Source: an uncultured Litoreibacter sp. (lineage in GTDB: Bacteria > Pseudomonadota > Alphaproteobacteria > Rhodobacterales > Rhodobacteraceae). Taken from it: 11,113 nt of DNA. Below the pieces are notes generated by a model, which worked only from the letters and a program-made list of their open reading frames with translations, was not told the DNA's origin and did no database searches. A program made the translations under genes and the position numbers. Positions 1 to 6,931 of this stretch are shown in pieces. The stretch lies in contig CALFWN010000191.1 in assembly GCA_937928335.1 (NCBI GenBank), positions 1 through 11,113 of the forward strand, written 5' to 3'. The number at the start of each line of letters is the position of its first letter. Positions within the stretch are counted from its first letter, which is position 1.

Positions 1-6
1 TCAGAT

Positions 7-612
7 ATGATTGCATCCCTAAGCAATGATGTGGACGATGAGTTCCTAAAGACCGATATCTGCGTCATTGGCGCGGGGGTCGCGGGGCAGACTTTGGCTA
101 CGGCGCTGGCGGAAAAACGCCGGGATGTTTTGCTCGTTGAAAGCGGCGGCCGGGACTTCGATCCGATTGTCCAGAGTTTGGCACAGGGCGAGAATATCGG
201 CGAAGATTATTATAGTCTGGAAAGTTCTCGTCTGAGACTTTTTGGCGGAACAGCCGCCATTTGGGGAGGACGTTGCGCAGAATTAGACCCTATCGATTTT
301 AAGAAACGCCATTTTTTAAAATATAGTGGCTGGCCGATTTCCAAGGCAGATTTGGGTCCTTATTATGAAAGTGCATTTAAATCCCTCGGTTTGTTACGGC
401 CGGGAGAGGGGCGCTTATGGAGTCAGATTGGGAAGACTCCTCCTGCGTTCTCGCTCGATAAGTTGGATGCCGACCTTTGGTGGAGATCGTACGCCGCCTG
501 CTGCGCACAGACAACCTCAACGCCCTGCGCGGCACGTTGCTGGTGGTGCCCATCGTTAATGCGTTCGGCTTTCACAACCGCTCGCGCTATCTGCCCGACC
601 GGCGCGACCTGA
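7..612 (+). pseudogene. GMC-family FAD-dependent oxidoreductase, N-terminal fragment (broken)
   Basis: The first ~159 residues read as the start of a GMC oxidoreductase, flavoenzymes that oxidise alcohols, sugars or similar substrates. Visible are a Rossmann FAD-binding segment with GAGVAG at residues 22-27, the acidic end of the second strand (VLLVESG, Glu45) and the GGTAAIWGG flavin-binding segment at 80-88. Family members are usually about 500-550 aa, so roughly two thirds is missing. Homology ends near DLWW (residues 156-159, base 483); the frame then runs out of phase through the next gene to a TGA at 610-612, giving residues with no family character. Base composition (about 51% GC) differs from the rest of the window. 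The ATG at 7 is a plausible start but only six upstream bases are visible. The specific substrate cannot be told. The family call is fairly sure; a functional product is unlikely. Confidence 0.7.
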
Positions 613-1331
613 ACCGCTGCTTTCCCGGCAGCGCGGGCGGGTCACTGGCCTCAAGGATGGCGCATCTGTTTCTGCGCGAGGTGGTGGCACGCTGCGAGTT
701 CGGCATTGACCTGCATTCCGCCGCAATCCACCGCACCAACCTGCCACAGATCCGCATCTCGCCCGACACCCCCGCCATTCTGGAGCGGGCCCGGATATTC
801 GGGGCACCTGTGATCCTGACCTCCCCTTTGCGCGACGGCTCGCTGCGGGCGGCGGCACGCGATATCGGGGTGGACATGCTGCTATATGAGGCAGGCGAAG
901 GGCTGCGATTTGACGAAATGTCAGTGCGCGCAGGCGTGGCTGGCATCCTGCGTGTGATGCTGAGCATGGGGGCATTGCCGGCCAAGGGCATCAGTCGCGC
1001 GAAAGCCACACCGATCCTGTGCTCATCGTCAAAATGGGTCCGCACCCCGGCAGGCGGCCTGCTGCGCACCTTCAAGGAGGGCGGAGAGGTCGTGGCCGAG
1101 GGCGATCTGCTGGCCGCCATCTGCGACCCGTTTGGCGATGAAGAGTTGGAAATACTGGCCGATGTTCCGGGCATCATCGTAGGCCGGGCCGTGATGCCCT
1201 TGGCCAATGAGGGTGACGCGGTATATCACATCGCCAAGGTTGCCTCCGCCTCCAAGGCCGAGACGGCGGTGGAAGATTTGACAGCCCAGCTGGAAGCCGA
1301 CCCGCTCTTTGACGAGGACGAGATTATTTAG
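477..1331 (+). CDS. Succinylglutamate desuccinylase/aspartoacylase family protein, N-terminally truncated
   Basis: This is a zinc-dependent M14-like amidohydrolase of the AstE/ASPA group, which removes acyl groups from N-acyl amino acids or related compounds. Numbering from the first possible start (TTG at 477), it shows DLNRCFPG at 44-51 (substrate-binding Asn/Arg), the zinc-ligand histidine in GIDLHSA (His80) and the presumed catalytic Glu138 in YEAGE. The C-terminal part (about 185-265) resembles the family's beta-rich, lipoyl/biotin-like domain. Full-length members are about 330-350 aa; here about 50-60 N-terminal residues are missing, including the first zinc motif (HxxE), cut off at the junction near 480. 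The TTG has no convincing ribosome-binding site, so the start is an artefact of the break and the product is probably inactive. The stop at 1331 lies 10 bp from the convergent tupA stop. The exact substrate is unknown. Confidence 0.75.
   Translation: MVEIVRRLLRTDNLNALRGTLLVVPIVNAFGFHNRSRYLPDRRDLNRCFPGSAGGSLASRMAHLFLREVVARCEFGIDLHSAAIHRTNLPQIRISPDTPAILERARIFGAPVILTSPLRDGSLRAAARDIGVDMLLYEAGEGLRFDEMSVRAGVAGILRVMLSMGALPAKGISRAKATPILCSSSKWVRTPAGGLLRTFKEGGEVVAEGDLLAAICDPFGDEELEILADVPGIIVGRAVMPLANEGDAVYHIAKVASASKAETAVEDLTAQLEADPLFDEDEII
478..484. other. Junction between two unrelated truncated genes
   Basis: Reading in GMC frame stops making family sense after Trp-Trp (tggtgg at 478-483). Aspartoacylase-family sequence begins in a different frame at the same bases (Val-Glu-Ile-Val-Arg-Arg from 480). 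The shared tggtgg could be microhomology at a deletion, recombination or assembly join. GC content steps from about 51% on the left to the 60s on the right. No insertion sequence, target duplication or tRNA is visible here. Confidence 0.65.
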
Positions 1332-1341
1332 CCGACCGCGC

Positions 1342-2139
1342 TCAAGGCGTCGCGTTAAACACGAACAGCCGCTGCCCGCCGATGGCGTATCCGTTGATCA
1401 GCTCAGCGGCTTTTGGAGAGGTCAGCCAGTCTTCCAACCTCGCCGCCGCCGCCGCTTTCACGTGGTCATGGCGCGCCGGGTTGACCGGCAGATAGGCATA
1501 TTGGTTGAACAATACCGGGTCGCCCGAGAACAGCAGCGCCAGCCCGCCCTTATTGCCGAAATTCAGCCAGCTGGCGCGGTCTGACAGGATATAGGCGTCC
1601 AGACCAGATGCGGTGTTGAGGCTCGCCCCCATCCCCGCGCCCACAGCCTTGTACCAGGGCCCGAAACCATCGGGCTGCTGACCTGCGGCGGCCCAGAGCG
1701 CCAGCTCTTTCTTATGGGTGCCGCTGTCATCGCCACGGCTGACGAAATTGCGCTCGCCTTGAGCAATTGCGGTGAGTGCTGTGGCCGCATCCGTGGCGGA
1801 GACGATCCCGACCGGGTCCGCGGCGGGGCCGATCAGCACGAAGTCATTATACATGATCTCGCGGCGATGGCTCCCATAGCCCTCGCCGACAAAGGCCTCC
1901 TCCGCCGCCTTTGAATGGACCAGAATGGCGTCGACATCACCCGCCTGCCCCAAGCGCAACGCCTGACCGGTGCCCACCACCAACAGCTGCACCTCGAGCC
2001 CGGTATCTTGAGCAATCACCGGCAGCAGCACATCCGAGAGCCCCGAATTGTGAAAGCTGGTCGTCACGGCAAGCTTCATTGTCTCCGCCTGCAGGTGAGA
2101 CGTCATGAGCATCACGGCAGCAGCAAGGGCGCGGATCAT
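1342..2139 (-). CDS. tupA: Tungstate ABC transporter, periplasmic substrate-binding protein TupA
   Basis: This 265-aa protein binds tungstate in the periplasm and delivers it to TupBC. Residues 1-18 form a short Sec signal peptide (cleavage likely after LQA). The mature start carries a TupA-type oxyanion motif, VTTSFHNSGL at 25-34, followed by VGTGQALRLG (55-64), a DVDAILVHS segment (68-76) and SRGDDSGTH (134-142). These are typical of TupA rather than ModA. The start ATG overlaps the tupC stop (ATGA, 2136-2139) and has an upstream AAGGAG, so translation is probably coupled. It is the last gene of the minus-strand set. A tungstate preference over molybdate is inferred from the motif and the FDH neighbourhood; WtpA or an atypical ModA is less likely. 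Confidence 0.88.
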   Translation of the reverse strand: MIRALAAAVMLMTSHLQAETMKLAVTTSFHNSGLSDVLLPVIAQDTGLEVQLLVVGTGQALRLGQAGDVDAILVHSKAAEEAFVGEGYGSHRREIMYNDFVLIGPAADPVGIVSATDAATALTAIAQGERNFVSRGDDSGTHKKELALWAAAGQQPDGFGPWYKAVGAGMGASLNTASGLDAYILSDRASWLNFGNKGGLALLFSGDPVLFNQYAYLPVNPARHDHVKAAAAARLEDWLTSPKAAELINGYAIGGQRLFVFNATP

Positions 2140-2852
2140 TCGACGATATCTCCTTCCAGAAAGGCTTTGGCTTCAGACGTGCGCGGTGTTGCGAAAAACG
2201 CAGACGCCTCCCCCTGCTCATGTAATCTGCCATGCAGCAAAAACACCAGATCGCTGGCCAGACGGCGGGCCTGCCCAAGGTCATGGGTGGTCATGATGAT
2301 CCGGGTTCCCGCCGCCTGCGCGTCCTGCAACAGCGCCTCGATCTCGCGGGTGGAGCGACCATCGAGATTGGCGCAAGGCTCGTCGAGAAACAACACCTGA
2401 GGGCTGCGGATCAGGGCGCGGCCCAGCGCCAGTTTCTGCCGCTCCCCGCCCGACAGGCGCGGCGCGGGCCGGTCAAGCGCCTCCTCCAGCCCGATGCGCC
2501 GCGCCCAGTCGGTGACCTTGGATGCGATGGCGGCCTTGTCCTCCCCCAGCAGCTGCAACGGGTAGGCGAGATTCTGGCGCACGGAGCGGCGCAGCATGAT
2601 CGGGCTTTGAAACACATAGGCCTGCATCTGGCGCGCCTGCGCATCCGGCACCGACCAGGCCACCACGCCTTTCGACAGCCGTTCTACCCCGTGGAGCACC
2701 TTCAAAAGCGTGGTCTTGCCCGCGCCATTCGGGCCCAGAACAATGGTGAAACCAGTGCCGGACAGCGCCAGATCAATTGGTCCCAGAATGGGTTTGCCGC
2801 GCCGTTTGACCAAGGCATCCTTGAGGCTGACGCTGGGATATGGCTCTACCAT
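2136..2852 (-). CDS. tupC: Tungstate ABC transporter ATP-binding protein TupC
   Basis: This 238-aa cytoplasmic ATPase powers tungstate import. It shows Walker A GPNGAGKT at 40-47, Q-loop Gln82, signature LSGGERQ at 133-139, Walker B VLFLDEP at 153-159 and the H-loop His190. There is no long C-terminal regulatory (TOBE/MOP) domain of the ModC type, which fits TupC. The open frame continues upstream to 3539, but that part lies opposite tupB coding sequence and is a shadow. The ATG at 2852 is chosen because GGGAGG lies just upstream and the start then overlaps the tupB end by 7 bp. Its 3' end overlaps tupA by 4 bp. It forms one transporter with its two neighbours. Confidence 0.88.
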   Translation of the reverse strand: MVEPYPSVSLKDALVKRRGKPILGPIDLALSGTGFTIVLGPNGAGKTTLLKVLHGVERLSKGVVAWSVPDAQARQMQAYVFQSPIMLRRSVRQNLAYPLQLLGEDKAAIASKVTDWARRIGLEEALDRPAPRLSGGERQKLALGRALIRSPQVLFLDEPCANLDGRSTREIEALLQDAQAAGTRIIMTTHDLGQARRLASDLVFLLHGRLHEQGEASAFFATPRTSEAKAFLEGDIVE

Positions 2853-3550
2853 GTGCCCTCCCGTTCCGTGCGCGACAGCGCGTGGATGGCGAAATTGACC
2901 AACAACGCCAGTGCGATCAGCACGAAGCCGAGCCCCAGGGCCAATGCAAAATCCCCCTTGCCGGTTTCGAGCGCAATGGCCGTGGTCAGGACGCGGGTGG
3001 CATGGTCGATATTGCCGCCCACGATCATGATCGCGCCCACCTCGCCAATGGCCCGGCCAAAGCCCGCCAGCGCCGCCGTCAGAAGCGTGCGCCTGCCGTC
3101 CCAGATCAGGGTCGCGATGCGCTGCCGCTTGCTTGTGTTGAGCGAGATCAGCAGGTCGTGATACTCCGCCCATAGCTCGCGCATCGCCTGATGAGTAATG
3201 GAGGCGATCAGCGGCGTGATAATGATCACCTGCGCAATGATCATGGCGGTGGGCGTGAACAACAGCCCCAGCACCCCGAACGGGCCGGAGCGCGACAGCA
3301 TAAGGTAGACGATCAGCCCGACCACCACCGGCGGCAGCCCCATCAGCGCATTGAGCGTGGCGATGGTGGCGCGGCGATATCGGAACCGGCGGATGGCAAG
3401 CCATGTGCCAAAAGGCAGCGCGATCAGCGAGGCTATGACAAGCGCCGACAGGCTGACCTGCAACGAGCGCAGCGTGATCTCCACCAGATCCGCGTCGAGC
3501 GTCACAATCAGCCGGAACGCCGCCTGTATGCCCGCCCATATCTCGTTCAT
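2846..3550 (-). CDS. tupB: Tungstate ABC transporter permease TupB
   Basis: This 234-aa inner-membrane permease has about five to six hydrophobic segments: near residues 25-55, 65-85, 90-118, 150-180 and 195-225. A cytoplasmic coupling loop around 120-170 precedes the conserved GRAIGEVGAIMIVGGN stretch, typical of the phosphate/molybdate/tungstate permease class (BPD_transp_1). The LPFGTWLA and GLPPVVVGL segments also match TupB/ModB-type permeases. It begins 30 bp after the microprotein stop, with a weak AGGA upstream of the ATG, and overlaps tupC by 7 bp. On its own it could be a molybdate or sulfate permease; the tungstate call rests on the adjacent TupA. Confidence 0.86.
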   Translation of the reverse strand: MNEIWAGIQAAFRLIVTLDADLVEITLRSLQVSLSALVIASLIALPFGTWLAIRRFRYRRATIATLNALMGLPPVVVGLIVYLMLSRSGPFGVLGLLFTPTAMIIAQVIIITPLIASITHQAMRELWAEYHDLLISLNTSKRQRIATLIWDGRRTLLTAALAGFGRAIGEVGAIMIVGGNIDHATRVLTTAIALETGKGDFALALGLGFVLIALALLVNFAIHALSRTEREGTW

Positions 3551-3580
3551 TGCTGGCGGTCCTAACCGGCTCGTTCGGGA

Positions 3581-3709
3581 TCAGTTGTCAAGACGCACGG
3601 CCGGGCCGGTGGCCCGATCCTGGCTGGAGAACCCGGCTTGCGACAGATAGATGTTCGACCCGACCGCAATCAGGGCAATGGCCACAAAGGCTGCAAACAT
3701 GGCTTTCAT
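3581..3709 (-). CDS. 42-aa hydrophobic microprotein, function unknown
   Basis: This short open frame fills most of the gap between the WD40-cytochrome c gene and tupB. It begins with ATG at 3709, one base after the upstream gene's TGA, and has a good AGGGGAG ribosome-binding site about 7 nt away, so it looks translated. Residues 4-17 are strongly hydrophobic (Phe/Ala/Val/Ile), making either a single membrane helix or an uncleaved signal anchor. The tail is small and polar and ends in GPAVRLDN. No cysteine or heme motif is present. I do not recognise a named family. The position suggests a small membrane partner of the cytochrome or the FDH complex, but this is inference only. Confidence 0.65.
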   Translation of the reverse strand: MKAMFAAFVAIALIAVGSNIYLSQAGFSSQDRATGPAVRLDN

Positions 3710-3710
3710 A

Positions 3711-5042
3711 TCAGTTCTCCCCTTGCGCCGTGGCGGCACGTAGATACGCGATCAGGTCGTCCCGGTCCGACTGCTTGACGATGCGCTGCATCGGCATTTT
3801 CGTCCCCGGAATATAGTGATCCGGCCCTTCGTCAAACAAAGCATTGATCGTCTCCGCTGACCAGACAATTTCAGAGCCGGTCAGGATGTCGGAATAGCTA
3901 TAGTCAGCAACAGTGCCCGCCCTGCGGCCAAACAGTTGATACAGGCTCGGCCCCGCCTTGCGCGCGCTGCCGCCCGTCAATGTGTGGCAGATGGAGCATT
4001 TGCGCTTAAATTGCCGCTCCCCGTTGGGCAGCGTGTCGGGGTCTTCAAGAAAACTGCGTGTGGCCCCCGACATCGGCCCGTGCCGGTCCATCGTGGCCAC
4101 GGGCCAGGAATACATGATATCCTCGATCCCGCCTGCATGGATGTTCTGCCCGTCGGGGGAGAATGCCAGCGCCCAGATCGGCCCGCGCTGCGTGGCGCGG
4201 AAATCATGGCTGATGCGCATCAGGGCCGTGTCGATCACCATGATGAACCCCTCCCCGTCGCCCACGGCCAACTGGCCTTGCTGGGGGTCAAAGGCCATTG
4301 CCAGGATCGGGCGGCGGTCAAGCGTGAAATCGGCCAGCTCCTCCCCGGTTTCGAGGTCGATAACCCTTGTGCCGCCATCCACTGCACCATAGGCAAGCCA
4401 GCCATCTTGCTCGTTCAGGACCAGCTCATTGACCCCGAAGCCATGTTTCACCAGCGGGCGGCTGCTGCCGTCCTTGCTCAGGTCCCAGACCCGCACCGAC
4501 CCGTCGGCGGAGGCGGAGTATATCTTGCTTGCATCGCGGCTGATCGCCACCGCGTTGACACCGCCCTTATGCCCCGTCAGGAACTCAGCGCGGTAGCGCT
4601 GGGACAGGTTCTCACCGCTCTCATTCGGCTCGGGATACCAAAGCCCGATGGTCGCGTCCCAGCTTGCGCTGACCAGAAACGCCCCGCCGGGGGAGACCGC
4701 CAGATCAGTGACCTTCGCCTGATGGCTGCCAATCTCGACAGGGGCAGCGTCATCCGTGCTGCGCCCCCGGATCACAAAATCATCACCCGCAGCAAAAACA
4801 ATCCCGGGAAAGGGATGAACAACGGTGTTGACCGCCGCCCGGCTTCCCTCAAGCCAGATGGGCGCGCCGTCGCGCCACAGACCCACCGAGTTGTCGAAAC
4901 TCGCGGTCGCAATCTGGCCATCCGGCGCAACCGCAATATCCATGATCGGGCCGCCATGACCTTTGAGAGTAAAGAACTCCTGCGCATTGCCCGGAGCAAC
5001 CGGACCGGTCGCCATGACCGCTATGAGCAGCGCGCGCCACAT
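3711..5042 (-). CDS. Periplasmic WD40-repeat beta-propeller fused to a c-type cytochrome domain
   Basis: This 443-aa protein has three parts. Residues 1-20 are a Sec signal peptide ending GNA before Gln21. Residues about 25-315 hold WD40-like blades; clear ones are at 26-56, 106-136 and 157-187 (GH ... D ... VRVWD pattern), with weaker blades near 246-271 and 288-314. Residues about 335-440 form a single class I cytochrome c domain with heme site CSICH at 349-353 and probable axial Met416 in PGTKMPM. The product should therefore be exported and bind one covalent heme. The ATG directly follows the fdhC TAG with no gap and no strong Shine-Dalgarno sequence, suggesting translational coupling. 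The context points to electron transfer from, or assembly of, the FDH complex; neither is shown by sequence. The domain calls are firm, the function open. Confidence 0.85.
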   Translation of the reverse strand: MWRALLIAVMATGPVAPGNAQEFFTLKGHGGPIMDIAVAPDGQIATASFDNSVGLWRDGAPIWLEGSRAAVNTVVHPFPGIVFAAGDDFVIRGRSTDDAAPVEIGSHQAKVTDLAVSPGGAFLVSASWDATIGLWYPEPNESGENLSQRYRAEFLTGHKGGVNAVAISRDASKIYSASADGSVRVWDLSKDGSSRPLVKHGFGVNELVLNEQDGWLAYGAVDGGTRVIDLETGEELADFTLDRRPILAMAFDPQQGQLAVGDGEGFIMVIDTALMRISHDFRATQRGPIWALAFSPDGQNIHAGGIEDIMYSWPVATMDRHGPMSGATRSFLEDPDTLPNGERQFKRKCSICHTLTGGSARKAGPSLYQLFGRRAGTVADYSYSDILTGSEIVWSAETINALFDEGPDHYIPGTKMPMQRIVKQSDRDDLIAYLRAATAQGEN

Positions 5043-6239
5043 CTATTCGGCGGGGGTGGCGCTTTCGGGGGCGTTCCTGGCCTTGGCCAGCTCTTCCTCC
5101 GCCCAGATCGAATGATGCTCGCGCGCCCATTGCTCTTCGACCTCGCCCGAGCCCATTGCGTCATAGGCCCCTTCCATCCCGACAGTGCCGATATAGATAT
5201 GGGCAAAGATAATCGCGATGAGCACAAAGCTGACAATGGCGTGCCACAGCTGGGCATATTGCATCTCTTCATGGGGCGCGAGGGTCTCGCGCAGCTGTCC
5301 CAGGCCAAGGGCCTCCGAGATGCCAAAGCTGTTCATCTTGGCAAAACTGGCCGCGAACATGTTGATCTCGAAGGGAAAGAGCAGCGCCAGACCGGACAGG
5401 GAGATCGAGCTGCCCAGCACAATCACAGACCAGAAAATCAGCTTTTGCCCGGCATTGAACTTCTTTGCCGGCGGGTGGTCATCCGAGAAGATGCCCCCAC
5501 CCTTGCGCAGCCAATGCAGGTCGGTGCGGTCCGGCAGATTGTGCAGAACCCACATCACGAAAACCATGACCAGACCCAGCATAAACGCCCAGGACACGTT
5601 GTTATGGACCCATTTCGACCCCAGCGCGAGGACCGAGAAACTTTCATGCCCAAAGGCAGGGATCAGCACCTTGCGCCCGAAAAGCGATACCAGCCCGGTG
5701 AGACCCAGCAAAATGAAAGAGCCCGCCAGAAGCCAATGGCCAAAGCGCTCGATGGCTTTGAAGCGGGTAAGCGTGCGCCCGGTTTTTTCGCCGTCAATCC
5801 TGATGCGCCCCCGGATCAGCAGGAAGATCGCCAACAGGGCGACCGTGAGAAACAGCAGATAGCCGCCATATTCCAGAAGCGGCCCCTCGCGGAACCGCAG
5901 CCATTTCATGCCGCCATCCTGAATCAGCGTTGTTGCCGCAGGCCCGTTATTGGATGCGGTGACATCGGCCGAGCCGAACCGCAGCCCGCGCCACAATTCC
6001 GGGTCCGACGCCCCTCCCAATGTCCCGAGCTGGCTGGCAATGCCAGCCGCGCTATCCGGGTCACCCGTGGCCTCGCTGCGGAAACTGTTATCGACCTCCT
6101 CGCCGCGTTGCCGCGCCATGATGTCTTCCAGCGTCTGCGCGCCGCCCGTGGCCTCCCGGTCGGGTGTATTCGCGTCCTGCGCATATGCGGTTGCCACAAA
6201 GGTCACGGTCAGCATCAAAGCAAGCAAGCCACGCAGCAT
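5043..6239 (-). CDS. fdhC: Formate dehydrogenase gamma subunit, cytochrome b556 membrane anchor
   Basis: This 398-aa integral membrane subunit accepts electrons from FdhB through two b hemes and reduces quinone. A Sec signal peptide (1-20, ending AYA) is followed by a ~100-residue periplasmic segment, then five membrane helices near 124-143, 168-188, 214-236, 266-290 and 332-352. Candidate heme-ligand histidines are His168 (RFGHW), His212, His333 (LWHAI) and His347 (FAHIYIG). The positive loop 144-166 places the helix 1-2 loop in the cytoplasm. The open frame extends to 6362, but ATG 6239 is preferred: GAGGA lies 6 nt upstream and a signal peptide follows directly. The longer form would start inside fdhB. 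The stop abuts the WD40-cytochrome c ATG. Confidence 0.88.
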   Translation of the reverse strand: MLRGLLALMLTVTFVATAYAQDANTPDREATGGAQTLEDIMARQRGEEVDNSFRSEATGDPDSAAGIASQLGTLGGASDPELWRGLRFGSADVTASNNGPAATTLIQDGGMKWLRFREGPLLEYGGYLLFLTVALLAIFLLIRGRIRIDGEKTGRTLTRFKAIERFGHWLLAGSFILLGLTGLVSLFGRKVLIPAFGHESFSVLALGSKWVHNNVSWAFMLGLVMVFVMWVLHNLPDRTDLHWLRKGGGIFSDDHPPAKKFNAGQKLIFWSVIVLGSSISLSGLALLFPFEINMFAASFAKMNSFGISEALGLGQLRETLAPHEEMQYAQLWHAIVSFVLIAIIFAHIYIGTVGMEGAYDAMGSGEVEEQWAREHHSIWAEEELAKARNAPESATPAE

Positions 6240-6245
6240 GTTCAG

Positions 6246-6250
6246 TCCTC
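6246..6250 (-). promoter_or_regulatory. Ribosome-binding site fixing the fdhC start
   Basis: GAGGA on the minus strand, 6 nt before the ATG at 6239. It supports this start over the in-frame upstream ATGs (for example at 6254), which lack a comparable site and would bury the signal peptide. Confidence 0.6.
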
Positions 6251-6268
6251 GCATATTCCATTCGGACA

Positions 6269-6296
6269 AAAGGGCGACCCGACAGGATCGCCCTTT
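6269..6296 (-). terminator. Terminator-like hairpin between fdhB and fdhC
   Basis: A perfect 9-bp inverted repeat, AAAGGGCGA (6269-6277) and TCGCCCTTT (6288-6296), encloses a 10-nt loop. In the minus-strand transcript the stem ends in CCCTTTTG, a short U tract. It lies within the 83-bp gap after fdhB. The U tract is only four bases, so it may be a partial terminator, an attenuator or an RNA-processing/stability element that sets the fdhC level relative to fdhAB, rather than a full stop. Confidence 0.5.
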
Positions 6297-6322
6297 CTGT
6301 TCACTTGGCCAGATCAGGCGAA

Positions 6323-6916
6323 CTACCCGTCCTGGCGGCCATAGGCCGATCCCCAGCCCCAAGCGCCAGAGCCAAAACCACGCGCAACCACACGCTCGCG
6401 GTAGATGCCCGAGACGATATCACCGTCACCTGCCAGCAGCGCCTTGGTGGCACACATCTCGGCGCAGATCGGCAATTTGCCCTCCGCGATCCGGTTGCGG
6501 CCATATTTCTGGAACTCGGCTGTGGAGTGGTTTTCCTCCGGGCCACCGGCGCAGAAGGTACATTTGTCCATCTTGCCACGTGAGCCGAAATTGGCGGCTT
6601 GCGGGAATTGCGGCGCACCAAACGGGCACGCGTAGAAGCAATATCCACACCCGATGCAGAGGTCCTTGGAGTGCAGAACCACCCCTTCCTCATTCTGGTA
6701 AAAGCAGTCCACAGGGCAGACCGCCATACAAGGTGCATCCGAACAGTGCATACAGGCCACCGAGATCGACCGTTCTCCGGGTGAGCCGTCATTGATCGTG
6801 ACGACTTTCCGGCGGTTGATGCCCCACGGCACCTCATGCTCGTTCTTACAGGCAGTGACGCAAGCGTTGCATTCGATGCAGCGTTCGGCGTCGACGAGAA
6901 ACTTTGCTCTTGCCAT
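6323..6916 (-). CDS. fdhB: Formate dehydrogenase beta subunit, iron-sulfur protein with four [4Fe-4S] clusters
   Basis: This 197-aa electron-transfer subunit carries electrons from FdhA to FdhC. Sixteen ligand cysteines fall into four groups: Cys13/16/19/23, Cys55/58/63/67, Cys87/90/93/97 and Cys119/122 with Cys151/155. This is the ferredoxin-like pattern of FDH, DMSO-reductase and NrfC-type beta subunits. There is no signal peptide; it would be carried out through TAT bound to FdhA. The C-terminus is short and Gly/Trp-rich, with no membrane helix, unlike the roughly 290-aa E. coli FdnH. Start 6916 is fixed by AAGGAGGA (6924-6931), 7 nt upstream, which overlaps the fdhA stop codon, so the two genes are coupled. 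Confidence 0.92.
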   Translation of the reverse strand: MARAKFLVDAERCIECNACVTACKNEHEVPWGINRRKVVTINDGSPGERSISVACMHCSDAPCMAVCPVDCFYQNEEGVVLHSKDLCIGCGYCFYACPFGAPQFPQAANFGSRGKMDKCTFCAGGPEENHSTAEFQKYGRNRIAEGKLPICAEMCATKALLAGDGDIVSGIYRERVVARGFGSGAWGWGSAYGRQDG

Positions 6917-6923
6917 GTCTTGG

Positions 6924-6931
6924 TCCTCCTT
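6924..6931 (-). promoter_or_regulatory. Strong ribosome-binding site of fdhB overlapping the fdhA stop codon
   Basis: AAGGAGGA on the minus strand, 7 nt before the fdhB ATG. Its first bases belong to the fdhA TAA stop (6930-6932). This is close to ideal anti-16S pairing and implies coupled synthesis of the alpha and beta subunits. Confidence 0.6.

Noticed and set aside
1332..1341. Terminator between the convergent aspartoacylase-family gene and tupA
   Set aside because: The 10-bp gap and its flanks show no convincing stem followed by a T run on either strand.
2853..3539. Upstream extension of the tupC frame (to 467 codons)
   Set aside because: The extension lies within tupB in another frame, has no family similarity, and the ATG at 2852 gives a normal-length ATPase.
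3936..6344. An 802-codon open frame on the plus strand opposite fdhC and the WD40-cytochrome gene
   Set aside because: Its product is rich in Gln, Arg, Pro and His with no domain, and it mirrors two well-supported genes. It is a GC-driven shadow frame.
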